Shown: positions 19,398 through 30,911, numbered from the stretch's first letter. The stretch is 64,000 bases of DNA from Caballeronia cordobensis (GCF_001544575.2 NZ_FCNY02000009.1:1-64000), one strand, 5' to 3'. A program made the numbers and translations. The notes: generated by a model not told the origin, from the sequence alone.

Positions 19398-20614
19398 AAA
19401 CGCTCTGGCACGGCTGCCACGCCGCGACGATGGCGGGCGGCAAGTATTCGGTCGTCGAAGACGCCGCGATTCTCACCGACGGCGCGCGCATCGAATGGAT
19501 CGGGCCGCGCGCGTCGGCGCCGGATATCGGCGCATGCGAGCGCGTCGATCTCGACGGTGCGTGGGTGACGCCGGGCCTGATCGACTGTCACACGCACCTC
19601 GTGTTCGGCGGCGATCGCAGCGGCGAGTTCGAAGAGCGGCTCGAAGGCGTGAGCTACGCCGAGATCGCGGCGCGCGGCGGCGGCATCGCGAGCACGGTGC
19701 GCGCGACGCGCGAAGCCAGCGAGGACGCGTTGTTCGAAGCCGCGAAGGCGCGCGCGCTCGGCCTCGTGCGCGAAGGCGTGACCGCGCTCGAAGTGAAATC
19801 CGGCTACGGGCTCGATCTCGCGAACGAGCGCAAGATGCTGGCCGTCGCGCGGCGTCTCGGGCAAGCGCTGCCGCTGACCGTGCGCGCCACCTGCCTTGCG
19901 GCGCACGCCTTGCCGCCCGAATACGCGAATCGCGCGGATGACTACATCGCGTACGTCTGCGACGACTTGCTGCCCGCGCTCGTCGCCGAGGGACTTGTCG
20001 ATGCGGTCGATGCGTTTTGCGAGCACATCGCGTTTTCGCCGCAGCAAGTCGAGCGTGTATTCCAATGCGCGCGCGATCTCGGCGTGCCCGTGAAGCTGCA
20101 TGCGGAGCAGTTGTCGTCGTTGCACGGCTCGTCGCTTGCGGCGCGCTATCGGGCGCTGTCGGCGGATCATCTCGAATACATGACCGAAGACGATGCCGTG
20201 GCGATGGCGCAAGCCGGCACCGTCGCCGTACTGCTTCCGGGCGCGTTCTACATGTTGCGCGAAACGCAGTTGCCCCCGGTCGATGCGCTGCGGCGGCACC
20301 GCGTGCCGATCGCGCTGGCGAGCGATCTGAATCCCGGCACGTCGCCGGCGCTTTCGCTGCGCATGATGCTCAACATGGGCTGCACGCTGTTCCGCCTGAC
20401 GCCGGAGGAGGCGCTCGCGGGCGTGACGATTCACGCGGCGAAGGCGCTCGGACTGCAGGCGACGCACGGTTCGCTGGAAGCGGGCAAGGCCGCGGATTTC
20501 GTCGCGTGGAAGATCGGCAGGCCTGCTGAGCTTTCCTATTGGCTCGGCGGCGCGCTGGAAAATCGCGTCGTGCGCGCGGGCGTGGAAATCGACTTCTCGC
20601 GCATCGCCGCATAA
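19394..20614 (+). CDS. hutI: imidazolonepropionase
   Basis: Third histidine-degradation enzyme: hydrolyses 4-imidazolone-5-propionate to N-formimino-L-glutamate. 406 residues of the amidohydrolase superfamily: metal motif LIDCHTHLVFGGDR, VKSGYGLDLANERKML, LHAEQLS and LASDLNPGTSPALSL. All expected metal-binding histidines and the late Asp are present. The ATG at 19394 overlaps the hutU stop, so the two are translationally coupled. Confidence 0.97.
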
Positions 20615-20616
20615 AA

Positions 20617-20646
20617 AGACGCCTCGTCCAAATCGGCGAGGCGTCT
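20617..20646 (-). terminator. terminator between hutI and the ymgE-like gene
   Basis: Ten-base-pair stem AGACGCCTCG (20617-20626) with CGAGGCGTCT (20637-20646). On the minus strand it is followed by TTTTTAT, making it a terminator for the leftward membrane-protein gene. The stem may also end the hutUI transcript. Confidence 0.8.
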
Positions 20647-20683
20647 TGCTCGAACACGAAACGAGAAACGTCCGGGCGCGGCG

Positions 20684-20938
20684 TTACGAACTGCGCTTGC
20701 GGATCATGCCCCAGACCACGAGCAGGATGATCGCGCCAATGATCGAGGCGATCCACCCGGCAGGCTGCCCCGGCTGATACCAGCCCAGCGCGCGGCCGAC
20801 GTAGCCCGCGATCAGCGAGCCCGCGATACCGAGCACGATGGTCATGATCCAGCCCATGTTGTCGTCGCCCGGCTTGATGGCCCGCGCGATGAGACCGACG
20901 ACGAGTCCGACGATCAAAGTACCGATGAATGCAAGCAT
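20684..20938 (-). CDS. GlsB/YeaQ/YmgE-family small membrane protein
   Basis: 84-residue inner-membrane protein with three hydrophobic segments and the family pattern FIGTLIVGLVVGLIARAIKPGDD, TIVLGIAGSLIAGYVGRALG and ASIIGAIILLVVWGMI. Members are often stress-induced; the molecular role is not established. Single-gene unit on the minus strand with its own terminator. Confidence 0.88.
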   Translation of the reverse strand: MLAFIGTLIVGLVVGLIARAIKPGDDNMGWIMTIVLGIAGSLIAGYVGRALGWYQPGQPAGWIASIIGAIILLVVWGMIRKRSS

Positions 20939-21146
20939 GCGGTTGCTCCTTGACTGAGTTTGACGGCTTCTTGACTGCGTTGCAGATGGATTCCGGATGG
21001 GCCCGGTACATTCAAATTAGCACGGCGCCATGCATTTGGGTATGACGCTGGCCACACGGCCTATGCCATAAGCATGAACGGTGCCGCGTGCGTGACCAAG
21101 GTAGAATTCGTTGCATTATCTGAATGCCTGATCGCACCGCAACGAT

Positions 21147-21644
21147 ATGACCGATTCCGAATTTCCTTCCACCGACGACGCGATTCACGAGGACCGCCTC
21201 TGGCGCGACGACGGCTGGACCGCCCGCGTGATCAAGAACGAGGACGACGACGGCTGGGCCGTCGAAATGATCCAGGCGGGCGAGGCCGAGCCTGCGCTCG
21301 TCGGCCCGTGGACGATGGGCCGCGACAAGAAAAACCCGAAGCCGCTCGACGCCAATGCGTTTCGAACGCTCGTCAAGACGGCGTCGGAAGTATTGCGCCG
21401 GCATGAACAGCAGCGCCATGCGATGCTGCACAAGAACGTCGCCATCGACGTGCGCGGCGAGGAGATGACGGTCACGCTGGAGATCGTTCCCGACGACGAC
21501 GATCCGTACGCCAATCTCAAGGCGTTCGATGCCTTCGGCACGCAACTCGCGCATGTGCGTGTGTCGCCGGCATTCAAGCTCAGCAAGGCCAGCGCGGAAC
21601 GCTGGGCCGAGAACGATTTCGCCAAGCCGGGCTCGGGCGGCTAG
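21147..21644 (+). CDS. conserved hypothetical protein
   Basis: 165-residue acidic soluble protein beginning MTDSEFPSTDDAIHEDRLWRDDGWTARVIKNEDDDGWAVEM. No signal peptide, membrane segment or catalytic motif is visible. The W-rich first third and the region VTLEIVPDDDDPYANLKAFDAFG look like a compact alpha/beta domain of a family I know only as hypothetical in Burkholderia. Coding is supported by codon use and a terminator directly after it. Confidence 0.65.
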   Translation: MTDSEFPSTDDAIHEDRLWRDDGWTARVIKNEDDDGWAVEMIQAGEAEPALVGPWTMGRDKKNPKPLDANAFRTLVKTASEVLRRHEQQRHAMLHKNVAIDVRGEEMTVTLEIVPDDDDPYANLKAFDAFGTQLAHVRVSPAFKLSKASAERWAENDFAKPGSGG

Positions 21645-21676
21645 ACGCGGTTGAGCGCGATTGAGCGCATAAACGA

Positions 21677-21708
21677 AAACGCCGTCGCGTTGTGCCGCGA
21701 CGGCGTTT
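21677..21708. terminator. bidirectional terminator
   Basis: Thirteen-base-pair stem, AAACGCCGTCGCG (21677-21689) with CGCGACGGCGTTT (21696-21708), between two convergent genes. Short T runs on both sides suggest it serves both transcripts. Confidence 0.78.
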
Positions 21709-21737
21709 CAAGAGGATGACGAGCGGCGCTCTGGCGC

Positions 21738-23546
21738 TCAGCGATTTTTCACGACGAATTCGATCCTTCGATTCGCGAAACGTCCGCTCGCGGTTTCGTT
21801 GTCCGCAATCGGATTGGCGTCGCCGTAACCCGCCGCCGTGAGCGATTGCGGCGGCACGCCGCTCTTCACCAGGAAGCCGCGGACTGCCTGAGCCCGTTCC
21901 TTCGACACTTCGAGCTTGGCCGCTGCCGCGCCCAGCGTATCCGCATAGCCCGCGATTTCGAGATTCACCATCGAGCCCTTGGCTGCGCAGTTCTTGAGCA
22001 ACTGCGCCGTCTCGCCGAGCGTGGCGTACGCGCTTTCCGGCAACTGCGCGCTCGAACGCGCGAAATTGACGACCTGAAGGTCGAGCACCTTGGTCAGCTT
22101 GCTGCCGGAGCACGGCGTGTCGGTGGCGAGCAGGCTCTTCATCGCGCTGCGAAAGGATTGCGTCGCCGTGGCGACCGCGCCATCCACGTCGAACGCGGCG
22201 ACCTGGAACATGCCGCCGAGCGTGCCCTTCAGACGGTCCGTCCAGCCGAGCTTGGCGTTCGCGGCCGTGCCGCTCAGTTCCACCTTCGAGCCGCTCACCT
22301 TGGCTTCGGCGCCGGGCAGGGCCATCAGCGGGAAGAAATCGTTCAGGCGCGAAAGCCAGGTTGCGGGGCGCGTTTCAGGCACGATAGCGACGTTCGCGGT
22401 GAAGGCTTTGCCGAAACGAGCCGTCAGCGTGTCGAGCAGATGCTTCTTCTCGGCTTCCGTGCCGACCGTGGCCTCGATCGCGGGCGTGCCTGCCGCGTTG
22501 ACGTTGAACAGCAATTGCGCATCTCTCCAGGAGGCGGGTGCGGTCGTCGGTGCAGGCGCGGCGACGGCCGATGCCGCCGTGGTGATCGGCGTGTCGGCGA
22601 TGGCCGATGCGGCGATCGGGGCTTCGTCCACGGGCTGCGTGGCCGGCGCCGACACGTCCGCGACGTGCGGCGCTGCCGGAGCCGTACTCAGATCGATGCT
22701 GTCGCGTGTCGTGAAGCCGCGATAGTAGACCAGCGCGAGGATCAGGGCCAACACGGCGAACAGCACCCAGACCCACTTGTTCGAACGCTTCGCCGCGGGC
22801 TTGATGACCGGCTTGCGCAACGCAGGCTGAGACGGAGGCGCGGCTGCCGGGCGCGGCGCGGACTTCGCGACAGGCGCGCTCAGCACGGCGGCGGCTGCGG
22901 CGGGCTCCGGCGCTACCGCCACGGGCACGTCGTTGTCGATGCGCTGGTCCAGGCTCGATGCGACCGTAGCGAGACGGGGCGCGATGCAGCTGGTGAAGCC
23001 TTCGGTGTTGCCGACGCCGATTGCCGCCGCGACCGCGTTCGACATCGACGTATTGATTTCGCCGATCTGCTCGCGCAGGAGTTTCGGCACTTGCGTCAGG
23101 CCCCACTGCGCGAGCAGGAAATGCCGCTTCAGGGTGCCGAACAGCACCGCGGCGACGATGCCCGCGAGCGCCGAGGTAGCTTGCGTGGGAACGCCGGTCT
23201 CGGCAGATACGGCGTCGGTCAGCGCATCGACGCGCTGGCCGGTCGCGAGCGCGGCCAGCGCATGGCCGTTGGCTTCCAGTTGCTTGAGCCCGCCGGTGGT
23301 CGCGATAAGCTTGGAAAACTGATCGACGATATAAGCGTTCGTCTCCGGCTGCATGATGACGGCGTACACCGACTGCGCGCCGGGTACGAGCGTCGCCCGG
23401 TCCATCAGCGATGCCACGAGTCCGGGCGCGATGCGTGCCGCGACTTGCCGGACGATGGGCCCGGGTATGCCGAACTGTTGCGACAGCTGTTCCGCGATGT
23501 GGTCCGAGATCGCGGAATTGACCGCCTGGACGAGATTGATGCTCAT
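21738..23546 (-). CDS. DUF937-like/OmpA-domain envelope protein
   Basis: 602-residue protein with an unusual order. The N-terminal 180 residues are helical and DUF937-like (VNSAISDHIAEQLSQQFGIPGPIVRQVAARIAPGLVASLMD). A Pro/Ala-rich linker leads to a single membrane helix (WVWVLFAVLALILALVYY, about 258-275). A second Ala/Pro/Thr-rich stretch precedes a BON-like region, and a C-terminal OmpA peptidoglycan-binding domain follows (AGYADTLGAAAAKLEVSKERAQAVRGFLV, ending GRFANRRIEFVV). The topology predicts a cytoplasmic N-domain and a periplasmic, wall-binding C-domain. No operon partner is visible; the role is unknown. Confidence 0.8.
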   Translation of the reverse strand: MSINLVQAVNSAISDHIAEQLSQQFGIPGPIVRQVAARIAPGLVASLMDRATLVPGAQSVYAVIMQPETNAYIVDQFSKLIATTGGLKQLEANGHALAALATGQRVDALTDAVSAETGVPTQATSALAGIVAAVLFGTLKRHFLLAQWGLTQVPKLLREQIGEINTSMSNAVAAAIGVGNTEGFTSCIAPRLATVASSLDQRIDNDVPVAVAPEPAAAAAVLSAPVAKSAPRPAAAPPSQPALRKPVIKPAAKRSNKWVWVLFAVLALILALVYYRGFTTRDSIDLSTAPAAPHVADVSAPATQPVDEAPIAASAIADTPITTAASAVAAPAPTTAPASWRDAQLLFNVNAAGTPAIEATVGTEAEKKHLLDTLTARFGKAFTANVAIVPETRPATWLSRLNDFFPLMALPGAEAKVSGSKVELSGTAANAKLGWTDRLKGTLGGMFQVAAFDVDGAVATATQSFRSAMKSLLATDTPCSGSKLTKVLDLQVVNFARSSAQLPESAYATLGETAQLLKNCAAKGSMVNLEIAGYADTLGAAAAKLEVSKERAQAVRGFLVKSGVPPQSLTAAGYGDANPIADNETASGRFANRRIEFVVKNR

Positions 23547-23681
23547 CGACTGTCTTTCCTTTCTACATGGGCGCGCAACGCAGGCGCAATGGTGCAGCGC
23601 ATTCTATATGCGCAGTTATCCTAAAAAGATTTAGGCAAACTTCTTTACGAAAATGGCGCGCCGATGCGACTGTGCGACGCT

Positions 23682-23918
23682 TCAGCGTGCGCGCGGGCTC
23701 ATGCCAGTGAAGAACCTGAGAATGCGCTTTCCGGTGATGCCGAGCCATGACGGTTCGGCGGGCGCGGGTTCGTCGCTGTTCACCTGAAGCGCAAGGAGGG
23801 ACAGCATGGAGTGAGAGCGAATGAGCGTGCGGTACGATGCGTCGAGCGGCGACGTCCACGCACACGTGCGGCAATCGTGTTTCGCGCACGTATTGCAGGG
23901 AGGTTGATCGCGATTCAT
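23682..23918 (-). CDS. small cysteine-rich hypothetical protein
   Basis: 78 residues from the ATG at 23918, preceded by AAGGA. The N-terminus contains five cysteines or closely spaced pairs (PPCNTCAKHDCRTCAW, residues 7-21), a possible metal or Fe-S site. A hydrophobic stretch (SMLSLLALQV) and a basic C-terminus (GKRILRFFTGMSPRAR) follow. No family recognised. Coding is supported by the ribosome-binding site and compact frame, not by homology. Confidence 0.5.
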   Translation of the reverse strand: MNRDQPPCNTCAKHDCRTCAWTSPLDASYRTLIRSHSMLSLLALQVNSDEPAPAEPSWLGITGKRILRFFTGMSPRAR

Positions 23919-24077
23919 GGCGGAGTCCTTTTCGAATACCTGCACATGATCTTCGATAAGCTTTCGCCTGACGATCAGAAGCTTCCGATTGAACTCTTGG
24001 TTTCGATCTCGGAAATAGGACAAACTAGTCGGGCGAGCCAGACACTGTTGCGCTGAAGTACTGAAAAGGAGAAGGCG

Positions 24078-24374
24078 ATGCACTACCTGCTGATTTACGA
24101 ACTTTGTTCGGATTATCTGGAGCGCCGCGCGCAATTCCGCGACGCGCATCTCGCCCTCGCGTGGGCCGCCGTCGAACGGGGCGAGATCGTGCTCGCCGGC
24201 GCGCTCGACGCGCCCACCGATCGCGCAATGCTGCTATTTCACAGCGATTCACCCGCGCCGGCGGAAGACTTCGCAAAAAACGATCCGTATGTGAAAAACG
24301 GCCTGGTCGAGCGCTGGGAAGTGCGCAAGTGGAACACGGTCGTGGGCGCGAGCGCGGCCACGCCTGTGCGATAA
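24078..24374 (+). CDS. YciI-family protein
   Basis: 98-residue protein of the YciI-like superfamily (ferredoxin-like dimers). It begins MHYLLIYELCSDYLERRAQFRDAHLALAWAAVERGEIVLAGAL and contains the conserved FAKNDPYVKNGLVERWEVRKW block with the D-P-Y motif. An AAAAGGAGAAG ribosome-binding site precedes it. Function unproven; some relatives are dehalogenase-like or accessory to oxygenases. Convergent with the downstream LysR gene. Confidence 0.85.
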   Translation: MHYLLIYELCSDYLERRAQFRDAHLALAWAAVERGEIVLAGALDAPTDRAMLLFHSDSPAPAEDFAKNDPYVKNGLVERWEVRKWNTVVGASAATPVR

Positions 24375-24388
24375 TGCCGACGAGACAG

Positions 24389-25381
24389 TCACGCGTCGGC
24401 CGTTTCTTCCTCGGGACGATCGCGGCGCGTGGAACCCCGGCGCTGCGCCGAGCGATACAGGCTCGTGAGCGTATCGTCGATCTGCTGCGAGCGTTCGAAG
24501 AGCGCCGCGAGCCAGTCGACGAACACCGAGACGCGCGGGGTCGCCTGACGGCTCTTCAAGAACGCGACCGATACCTTCATCGGCGGCGACTTCCACTGCG
24601 GCAGCACTTCGCGCAATTGTCCCGAACGCAGATAGGACTGCGCCGCGATGCGCAACGGCTGGATCAGCCCGAGCCCTTCGACGCCGCACGCGAGATACGC
24701 GTGTTCGTCGGCGACCTGCACGAAGCCGCGCATCTTCATCGTGACGGGCTTGCCGTCGACATCGAAATCGAAGTCGGCGGGGCGGCCGCTTTTTTCCGAC
24801 AGACAGTTCACCGCGACATGCTGCGGGAGTTCGTCGAGCGTTTGCGGCGTGCCGTGCTTTTCCAGATACGCGGGGCTCGCGCACGTCACCTGTTCGAGCA
24901 TGCCGAGCCGGCGCGCGATCAGACCCGAATCCGGTAATTCGCCGAGCTGCACGCTGCAATCGACGCCTTCGCCGACGAGATCCACATTGCGATTGCCGAT
25001 GCCGATCGACAGCTCGATCTGCGGATAGCGCGCGTGAAACTCCGGCAGCGCGGGCACGACGATCGAGGTCGCGACGGTATCGGGCATCTCGACGCGCAGC
25101 CGTCCGCGCAGGCGCTCTTCGCCCGCGCCGAAACCGGATTCGAGCTCGTCGATATCGGCGAGGATTTGCGCGCAGCGTTCGTAATAAGCGGCGCCATCGA
25201 CGGTGAGATTCAGGCGCCGCGTCGTGCGTGCGAGCAGTTGCACGCCGACGAGCGCTTCGAGTTGTTGCACGGTCGTCGAAACACTCGCGCGCGGCATGCC
25301 GAGTGATTCGGCGGCGCGCGTGAAACTGTTCGTATCGACGACACGCGTAAAGACACGCATGGCATGGACGCGATCGATCAC
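24389..25381 (-). CDS. LysR-family transcriptional regulator
   Basis: 330 residues if started at the GTG at 25381, which sits behind AAAGGA and gives the typical opening VIDRVHAMRVFTRVVDTNSFTRAAESLGMPRASVSTTVQQLE. A long open frame continues upstream but carries no signature. The C-terminal part is a substrate-binding-like domain. This subgroup (MRVF..VVD..SFTRAAE) often controls neighbouring oxidoreductase or transporter genes; the target here is unclear. Confidence 0.88.
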   Translation of the reverse strand: MIDRVHAMRVFTRVVDTNSFTRAAESLGMPRASVSTTVQQLEALVGVQLLARTTRRLNLTVDGAAYYERCAQILADIDELESGFGAGEERLRGRLRVEMPDTVATSIVVPALPEFHARYPQIELSIGIGNRNVDLVGEGVDCSVQLGELPDSGLIARRLGMLEQVTCASPAYLEKHGTPQTLDELPQHVAVNCLSEKSGRPADFDFDVDGKPVTMKMRGFVQVADEHAYLACGVEGLGLIQPLRIAAQSYLRSGQLREVLPQWKSPPMKVSVAFLKSRQATPRVSVFVDWLAALFERSQQIDDTLTSLYRSAQRRGSTRRDRPEEETADA

Positions 25382-25559
25382 GTTGAGTTTTCCTTTTATG
25401 ACGATTGAATGGCGATGCGCGAGTAAAAGCGACTCCACCGCGGCTATGAGGCTGCGGAAAAAAGGCGCATCGGCGATGGTTAGATCGTACGGACGGGAAG
25501 CGTCAACGTGAATACACAAAAATGGCGGATTCTTGCCTGATCCTTCGCGACGGCGAACA

Positions 25560-26825
25560 TCAGAGCATCGGCATCTCGCCGCGCAGCCGGCCCGCGAAAC
25601 CGGTCATGTCCGCGCCCGAAGGGGATTGGTACAGCCGCAAGCCCATCTCTGGAAGGATGGAGAGCAGATGATCGAACACGTCGCCCTGAATGCGCTCGTA
25701 TTGCGTCCACGCGGTCGTCGCGGTGAAGCAGTAGACCTCGATCGGAATGCCCTGCGATTCGGGCTCCAGCATGCGCACCATCATGGCCATGTCCTGACGG
25801 ATTTCCGGGTGCCGCTGCAGATACGCCAGCCCATACGCGCGAAACGTGCCGATATTCGTGAGCCGCCGCCGGTTGGCCGGCTCGTTGGCGAGCTCGCCGA
25901 GATTGCGGTTCGCCTGCTCGACTTCGGTCTGCTTCTGTTCCAGATAATCGTGCAGCAGGCGAAAGCGTTTCAGCCGCGCGGTTTCTTCGTCGGTGAGAAA
26001 TCGCACGCATTGCGCGTCGATACGCAAGGTGCGCTTGATGCGCCGTCCGCCCGATTCGAACATATGCCGATAGTTGCGATAGCTCTCCGAAAAGAGCTTG
26101 TACGTCGGCACGGTCGTCACGGTGTTGTCCCAGTTCTGCACCTTGACCGTATGCAGCGCGATGTCCTTCACGAAGCCATCGGCGGCGGCTTGCGGCATTT
26201 CGATCCAGTCGCCGATGCGCAGCATGTCGTTCGACGTCAGTTGCGTGCTCGCGACCAGCGACAGCAACGTGTCCTTGAACACGAGCAGCAGCACCGCGGA
26301 AAGCGCGCCGAGACCGGAAAGCATCCAGAGCGGCGAGCGGTCGATGAGAATCGACAGCACCAGCACGCCGCACACGAGCGCGAGCGCGAGCTTGCCGATC
26401 TGGATATAGCCCTTGATCGAGCGCGTCTGCGCTTCCTTGCTTTCCGCATAGACGTCCTGCCACGCCGAGAGCGCGCTGCCCGCGGCGAGAAACACGCAGA
26501 TCCACGCGCAGCCATGCGCGACGCGGCCGATGACCACGGCCCAGTGACCGATGCGCGGCACTTCGTCGATGCCGAGCGCGACCGTCGCGAACGGCACCGC
26601 GTACCAGAGCCGGTGATAGGCGCGATGCCTGATGAACGCGCGATCCCACTTCTCGTGCCCCGCGAGCACGAGCAGGCGGTGCGCGATACCCAGCACGATG
26701 CGCGCGACGACCCATTGAACGAACAGCGCGATCAGCGCGAGCATGACGAGACCCGCGACGAGCTGCGCCCACGGATGAGCGGCGAGTTGCTGCGGCAAAG
26801 GATCGGGAAGGAAATCGAAATTCAT
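25560..26825 (-). CDS. mechanosensitive channel, MscS/YbdG family
   Basis: 421 residues from ATG 26825, inner membrane. About five N-terminal helices (MLALIALFVQWVVARIVL and following) precede an MscS core: the pore helix region (LSGLGALSAVLLLVFKDTLLSLVAS) and a beta domain with GDWIEMPQAAADGFVKDIALHTVKVQNWDNTVTTVPTYKLFSES. The insertion and long C-terminus (about 150 residues after the beta domain) match the YbdG type rather than small MscS. Probably opens under hypo-osmotic shock. Monocistronic, divergent from the RpiR operon. Confidence 0.9.
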   Translation of the reverse strand: MNFDFLPDPLPQQLAAHPWAQLVAGLVMLALIALFVQWVVARIVLGIAHRLLVLAGHEKWDRAFIRHRAYHRLWYAVPFATVALGIDEVPRIGHWAVVIGRVAHGCAWICVFLAAGSALSAWQDVYAESKEAQTRSIKGYIQIGKLALALVCGVLVLSILIDRSPLWMLSGLGALSAVLLLVFKDTLLSLVASTQLTSNDMLRIGDWIEMPQAAADGFVKDIALHTVKVQNWDNTVTTVPTYKLFSESYRNYRHMFESGGRRIKRTLRIDAQCVRFLTDEETARLKRFRLLHDYLEQKQTEVEQANRNLGELANEPANRRRLTNIGTFRAYGLAYLQRHPEIRQDMAMMVRMLEPESQGIPIEVYCFTATTAWTQYERIQGDVFDHLLSILPEMGLRLYQSPSGADMTGFAGRLRGEMPML

Positions 26826-26902
26826 ACTTATGGGTAGGAACAGGGAAGTGCGCCCGGTATTGTGCATGAACGCGCATCGAACACCGCGGCCGTGCGCGTG
26901 TT

Positions 26903-26932
26903 ATCGGAACACGCCTCATCGGAACACGCCTT
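26903..26932. repeat. short tandem duplication
   Basis: Two adjacent 15-bp copies of ATCGGAACACGCCTC/T at 26903-26917 and 26918-26932, in the spacer between the MscS gene and the rpiR gene. They are followed by a third partial ATCG. No function apparent. Confidence 0.7.
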
Positions 26933-26951
26933 ATCGAAAACCCGAGTTCGA

Positions 26952-26971
26952 TGAAAATGAATTTTTTTTCA
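26952..26971. promoter_or_regulatory. candidate RpiR-type operator
   Basis: TGAAAATGAATTTTTTTTCA, an imperfect palindrome with TGAAAA/TTTTCA arms. It resembles the TGAAA...TTTCA boxes of RpiR/MurR/HexR regulators and lies 60 bp upstream of the rpiR-type gene, suggesting autoregulation of the whole operon. Confidence 0.5.
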
Positions 26972-27030
26972 CGAGGTTTTCGAGTAAATATACTTTCATC
27001 GTCACTCTGGCAAGGTCAGCAGAGCGTTTC

Positions 27031-28029
27031 ATGTCCCGTTCCCTATCGGCCCATGCGCCTCATGCCGTTCGCACGCCGGCGAGCGCAGACGATCTGATCT
27101 CCGCGCGCATCGCCGCGGCCATGCCGACGCTCACGCCGATCCATCGGCGCATGGGCGCATTCGTGCTGGCCAACCTGTTCCGCTCGGCGACCATGCGTAT
27201 CGACGAGTTGGCGGGCGCGGTGGGCGCGTCGGTCGCGACGGCGAACCGCTTTGCGCGCGCGCTCGGCTTTTCCGGCTATCCGGCGTTTCGCGAGGCGCTC
27301 GTGCGCGGCTTCGAGGCGACCATTGCGCCGGTCGAACGCTTGCGGACGGCGCTGGAATCGCCCGCGAGCGGCGCGGAAGTCTTCGATGCATCGCTCGCGC
27401 AGGCGGCCGCGAATCTGCGTCTCGCCCAGACGTCCGTCGATGGCGCGAGAGCCGAGGTGATCGTCGAGATGATTCTCGCCGCGCCGCGCGTCTTCGTGAT
27501 CGGCTATGGCGCGAGCGCGTTTCTCGCCGGTCTGATGGAGCACGGGCTCACGCCGTATTGCTCGAACGTGCAGTCGCTCGCGCTGATGGGCGGGCCGTCG
27601 CACGCGGCGCGCCGGCTTTTCACGGCGTCGCGCGGCGACGTGCTCATCGCGATCGCGTTTCCGCGCTATGTCGACGACACCATCGCGCTCGCACGGCTCG
27701 CGCGCGATCACGGCTTGCGCGTCATCGCGATGACCGACAGCACGGCGTCGCCCCTCGCGCAAGTGGCGGACCTCGTGCTCGCGATCCGCGCCGAACGCAG
27801 GCTGGCGGCGAACTGCGACACGGCGGTGCTCGCGGTCATCGAAGCGCTGTGCGATGCGGTCGCGCATCGCGCGAAGCGGTCGGTCGAGGCGGCGTCGGGA
27901 TTGACCGAATTCGTGCTGCCGTGGCTCGTCGCGCCGTCGCTCACACGAGAGCACACGGAACACGCCGAGCACGCTAAGCGCCGCACGCACGCGAAAAGAA
28001 CCATTCACACGGAACCGCGCGAATCATGA
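27031..28029 (+). CDS. MurR/RpiR-family transcriptional regulator
   Basis: 332 residues from ATG 27031. N-terminal RpiR HTH (MRIDELAGAVGASVATANRFARALGFSGYPAFREALVRGF) and a SIS domain (about 150-280: PRVFVIGYGASAFLAGLMEHGL, ...RGDVLIAIAFPRYVDDTIALARLARDHGLRVIAMTDSTASPLAQVAD). The C-terminus has a His/Arg/Thr-rich tail that looks disordered. It overlaps the next gene by 4 nt (ATGA) and probably controls the peptidase/transporter operon that follows. SIS domains usually bind sugar phosphates, here possibly a muropeptide-derived compound (inference). Confidence 0.9.
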   Translation: MSRSLSAHAPHAVRTPASADDLISARIAAAMPTLTPIHRRMGAFVLANLFRSATMRIDELAGAVGASVATANRFARALGFSGYPAFREALVRGFEATIAPVERLRTALESPASGAEVFDASLAQAAANLRLAQTSVDGARAEVIVEMILAAPRVFVIGYGASAFLAGLMEHGLTPYCSNVQSLALMGGPSHAARRLFTASRGDVLIAIAFPRYVDDTIALARLARDHGLRVIAMTDSTASPLAQVADLVLAIRAERRLAANCDTAVLAVIEALCDAVAHRAKRSVEAASGLTEFVLPWLVAPSLTREHTEHAEHAKRRTHAKRTIHTEPRES

Positions 28030-28987
28030 AGGCCACACCAGTCATTGCGATTCACGGCGGCGCGGGCACGATCCTGCGCAGCGCGATGAACTCTGAAACC
28101 GAAGCGCGCTATCACGCGGCGCTCGAAGGCATCCTGCTCGCCGGACAGCGTGTGCTCGCCGATGGCGGCAGCGCGCTCGACGCCGTCACCGAAGCCGTGC
28201 GCCTGCTCGAAGATTGTCCGCTCTTCAACGCGGGCCACGGCGCGGTGTTCACGGCCGCCGGCACGCACGAACTCGACGCCTCCGTGATGGACGGCGCGAC
28301 GCTCGAAGCCGGCGCCGTCAGTTGCGTGACGCGCGTGAAAAACCCGGTGCTCGCCGCGCGCCGCGTGCTCGACGTGAGCGAACACGTCATGTTCACCGCC
28401 GCGGGCGCGGAAGCGTTCGCACAGGCGCAGGGGCTGGAATTCGTCGATCCGTCGTACTTCTATACGGAGGCGCGCCATCAACAATGGATGAAGGCGCGCG
28501 GCACGTCGGGCACGATGCTCGATCACGACGCGACGACAAAGTTTGCCTTCGAGAATGATCCCATCGACCCCGACAAGAAGTTCGGCACCGTCGGCGCGGT
28601 CGCGCTCGATGCGCACGGTCATCTGGCGGCGGCCACGTCGACGGGCGGCATCACCAACAAGCAGGCGGGCCGCGTCGGCGATGCGCCGCTGATCGGCGCG
28701 GGCTGCTATGCGAACGACGCCACCTGCGCCGTGTCCACCACCGGCACGGGTGAAATGTTCATGCGCATGCTCGCGGCCTACGACGTCTCGGCGCAGATGG
28801 AGTATCGCGGCGCGTCGCTGGAAGACGCATCGCACGATGTCGTGATGAACCGTCTGCCGCGCATCGAAGGACGCGGCGGTCTTGTCGCCGTCGACGCGAA
28901 GGGCAATGTCGTGCTGCCGTTCAACACGGAAGGCATGTATCGCGGTTTCGCGCGCGTGGGCGAAACGCCCGTTACGGCGATCTATCG

Positions 28988-28991
<4 letters not shown>
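28026..28991 (+). CDS. iaaA: isoaspartyl peptidase/L-asparaginase (Ntn-hydrolase)
   Basis: 321-residue plant-type asparaginase that hydrolyses beta-aspartyl dipeptides. It opens with VIAIHGGAGTI, has the substrate motif PLFNAGHGAVF (66-76), and self-cleaves before Thr188 in FGTVGAVALD; the downstream TSTGGITNKQAGRVGDAPLIGAGCYA block and TTGTGE motif are intact. Overlapped by 4 nt on both sides (rpiR and gsiA-like genes), so it is the first enzyme of the operon. Confidence 0.92.
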
Positions 28992-30886
<1,895 letters not shown>

Positions 30887-30911
30887 AAGCACTTCAACAA
30901 GGAGTCCAACG

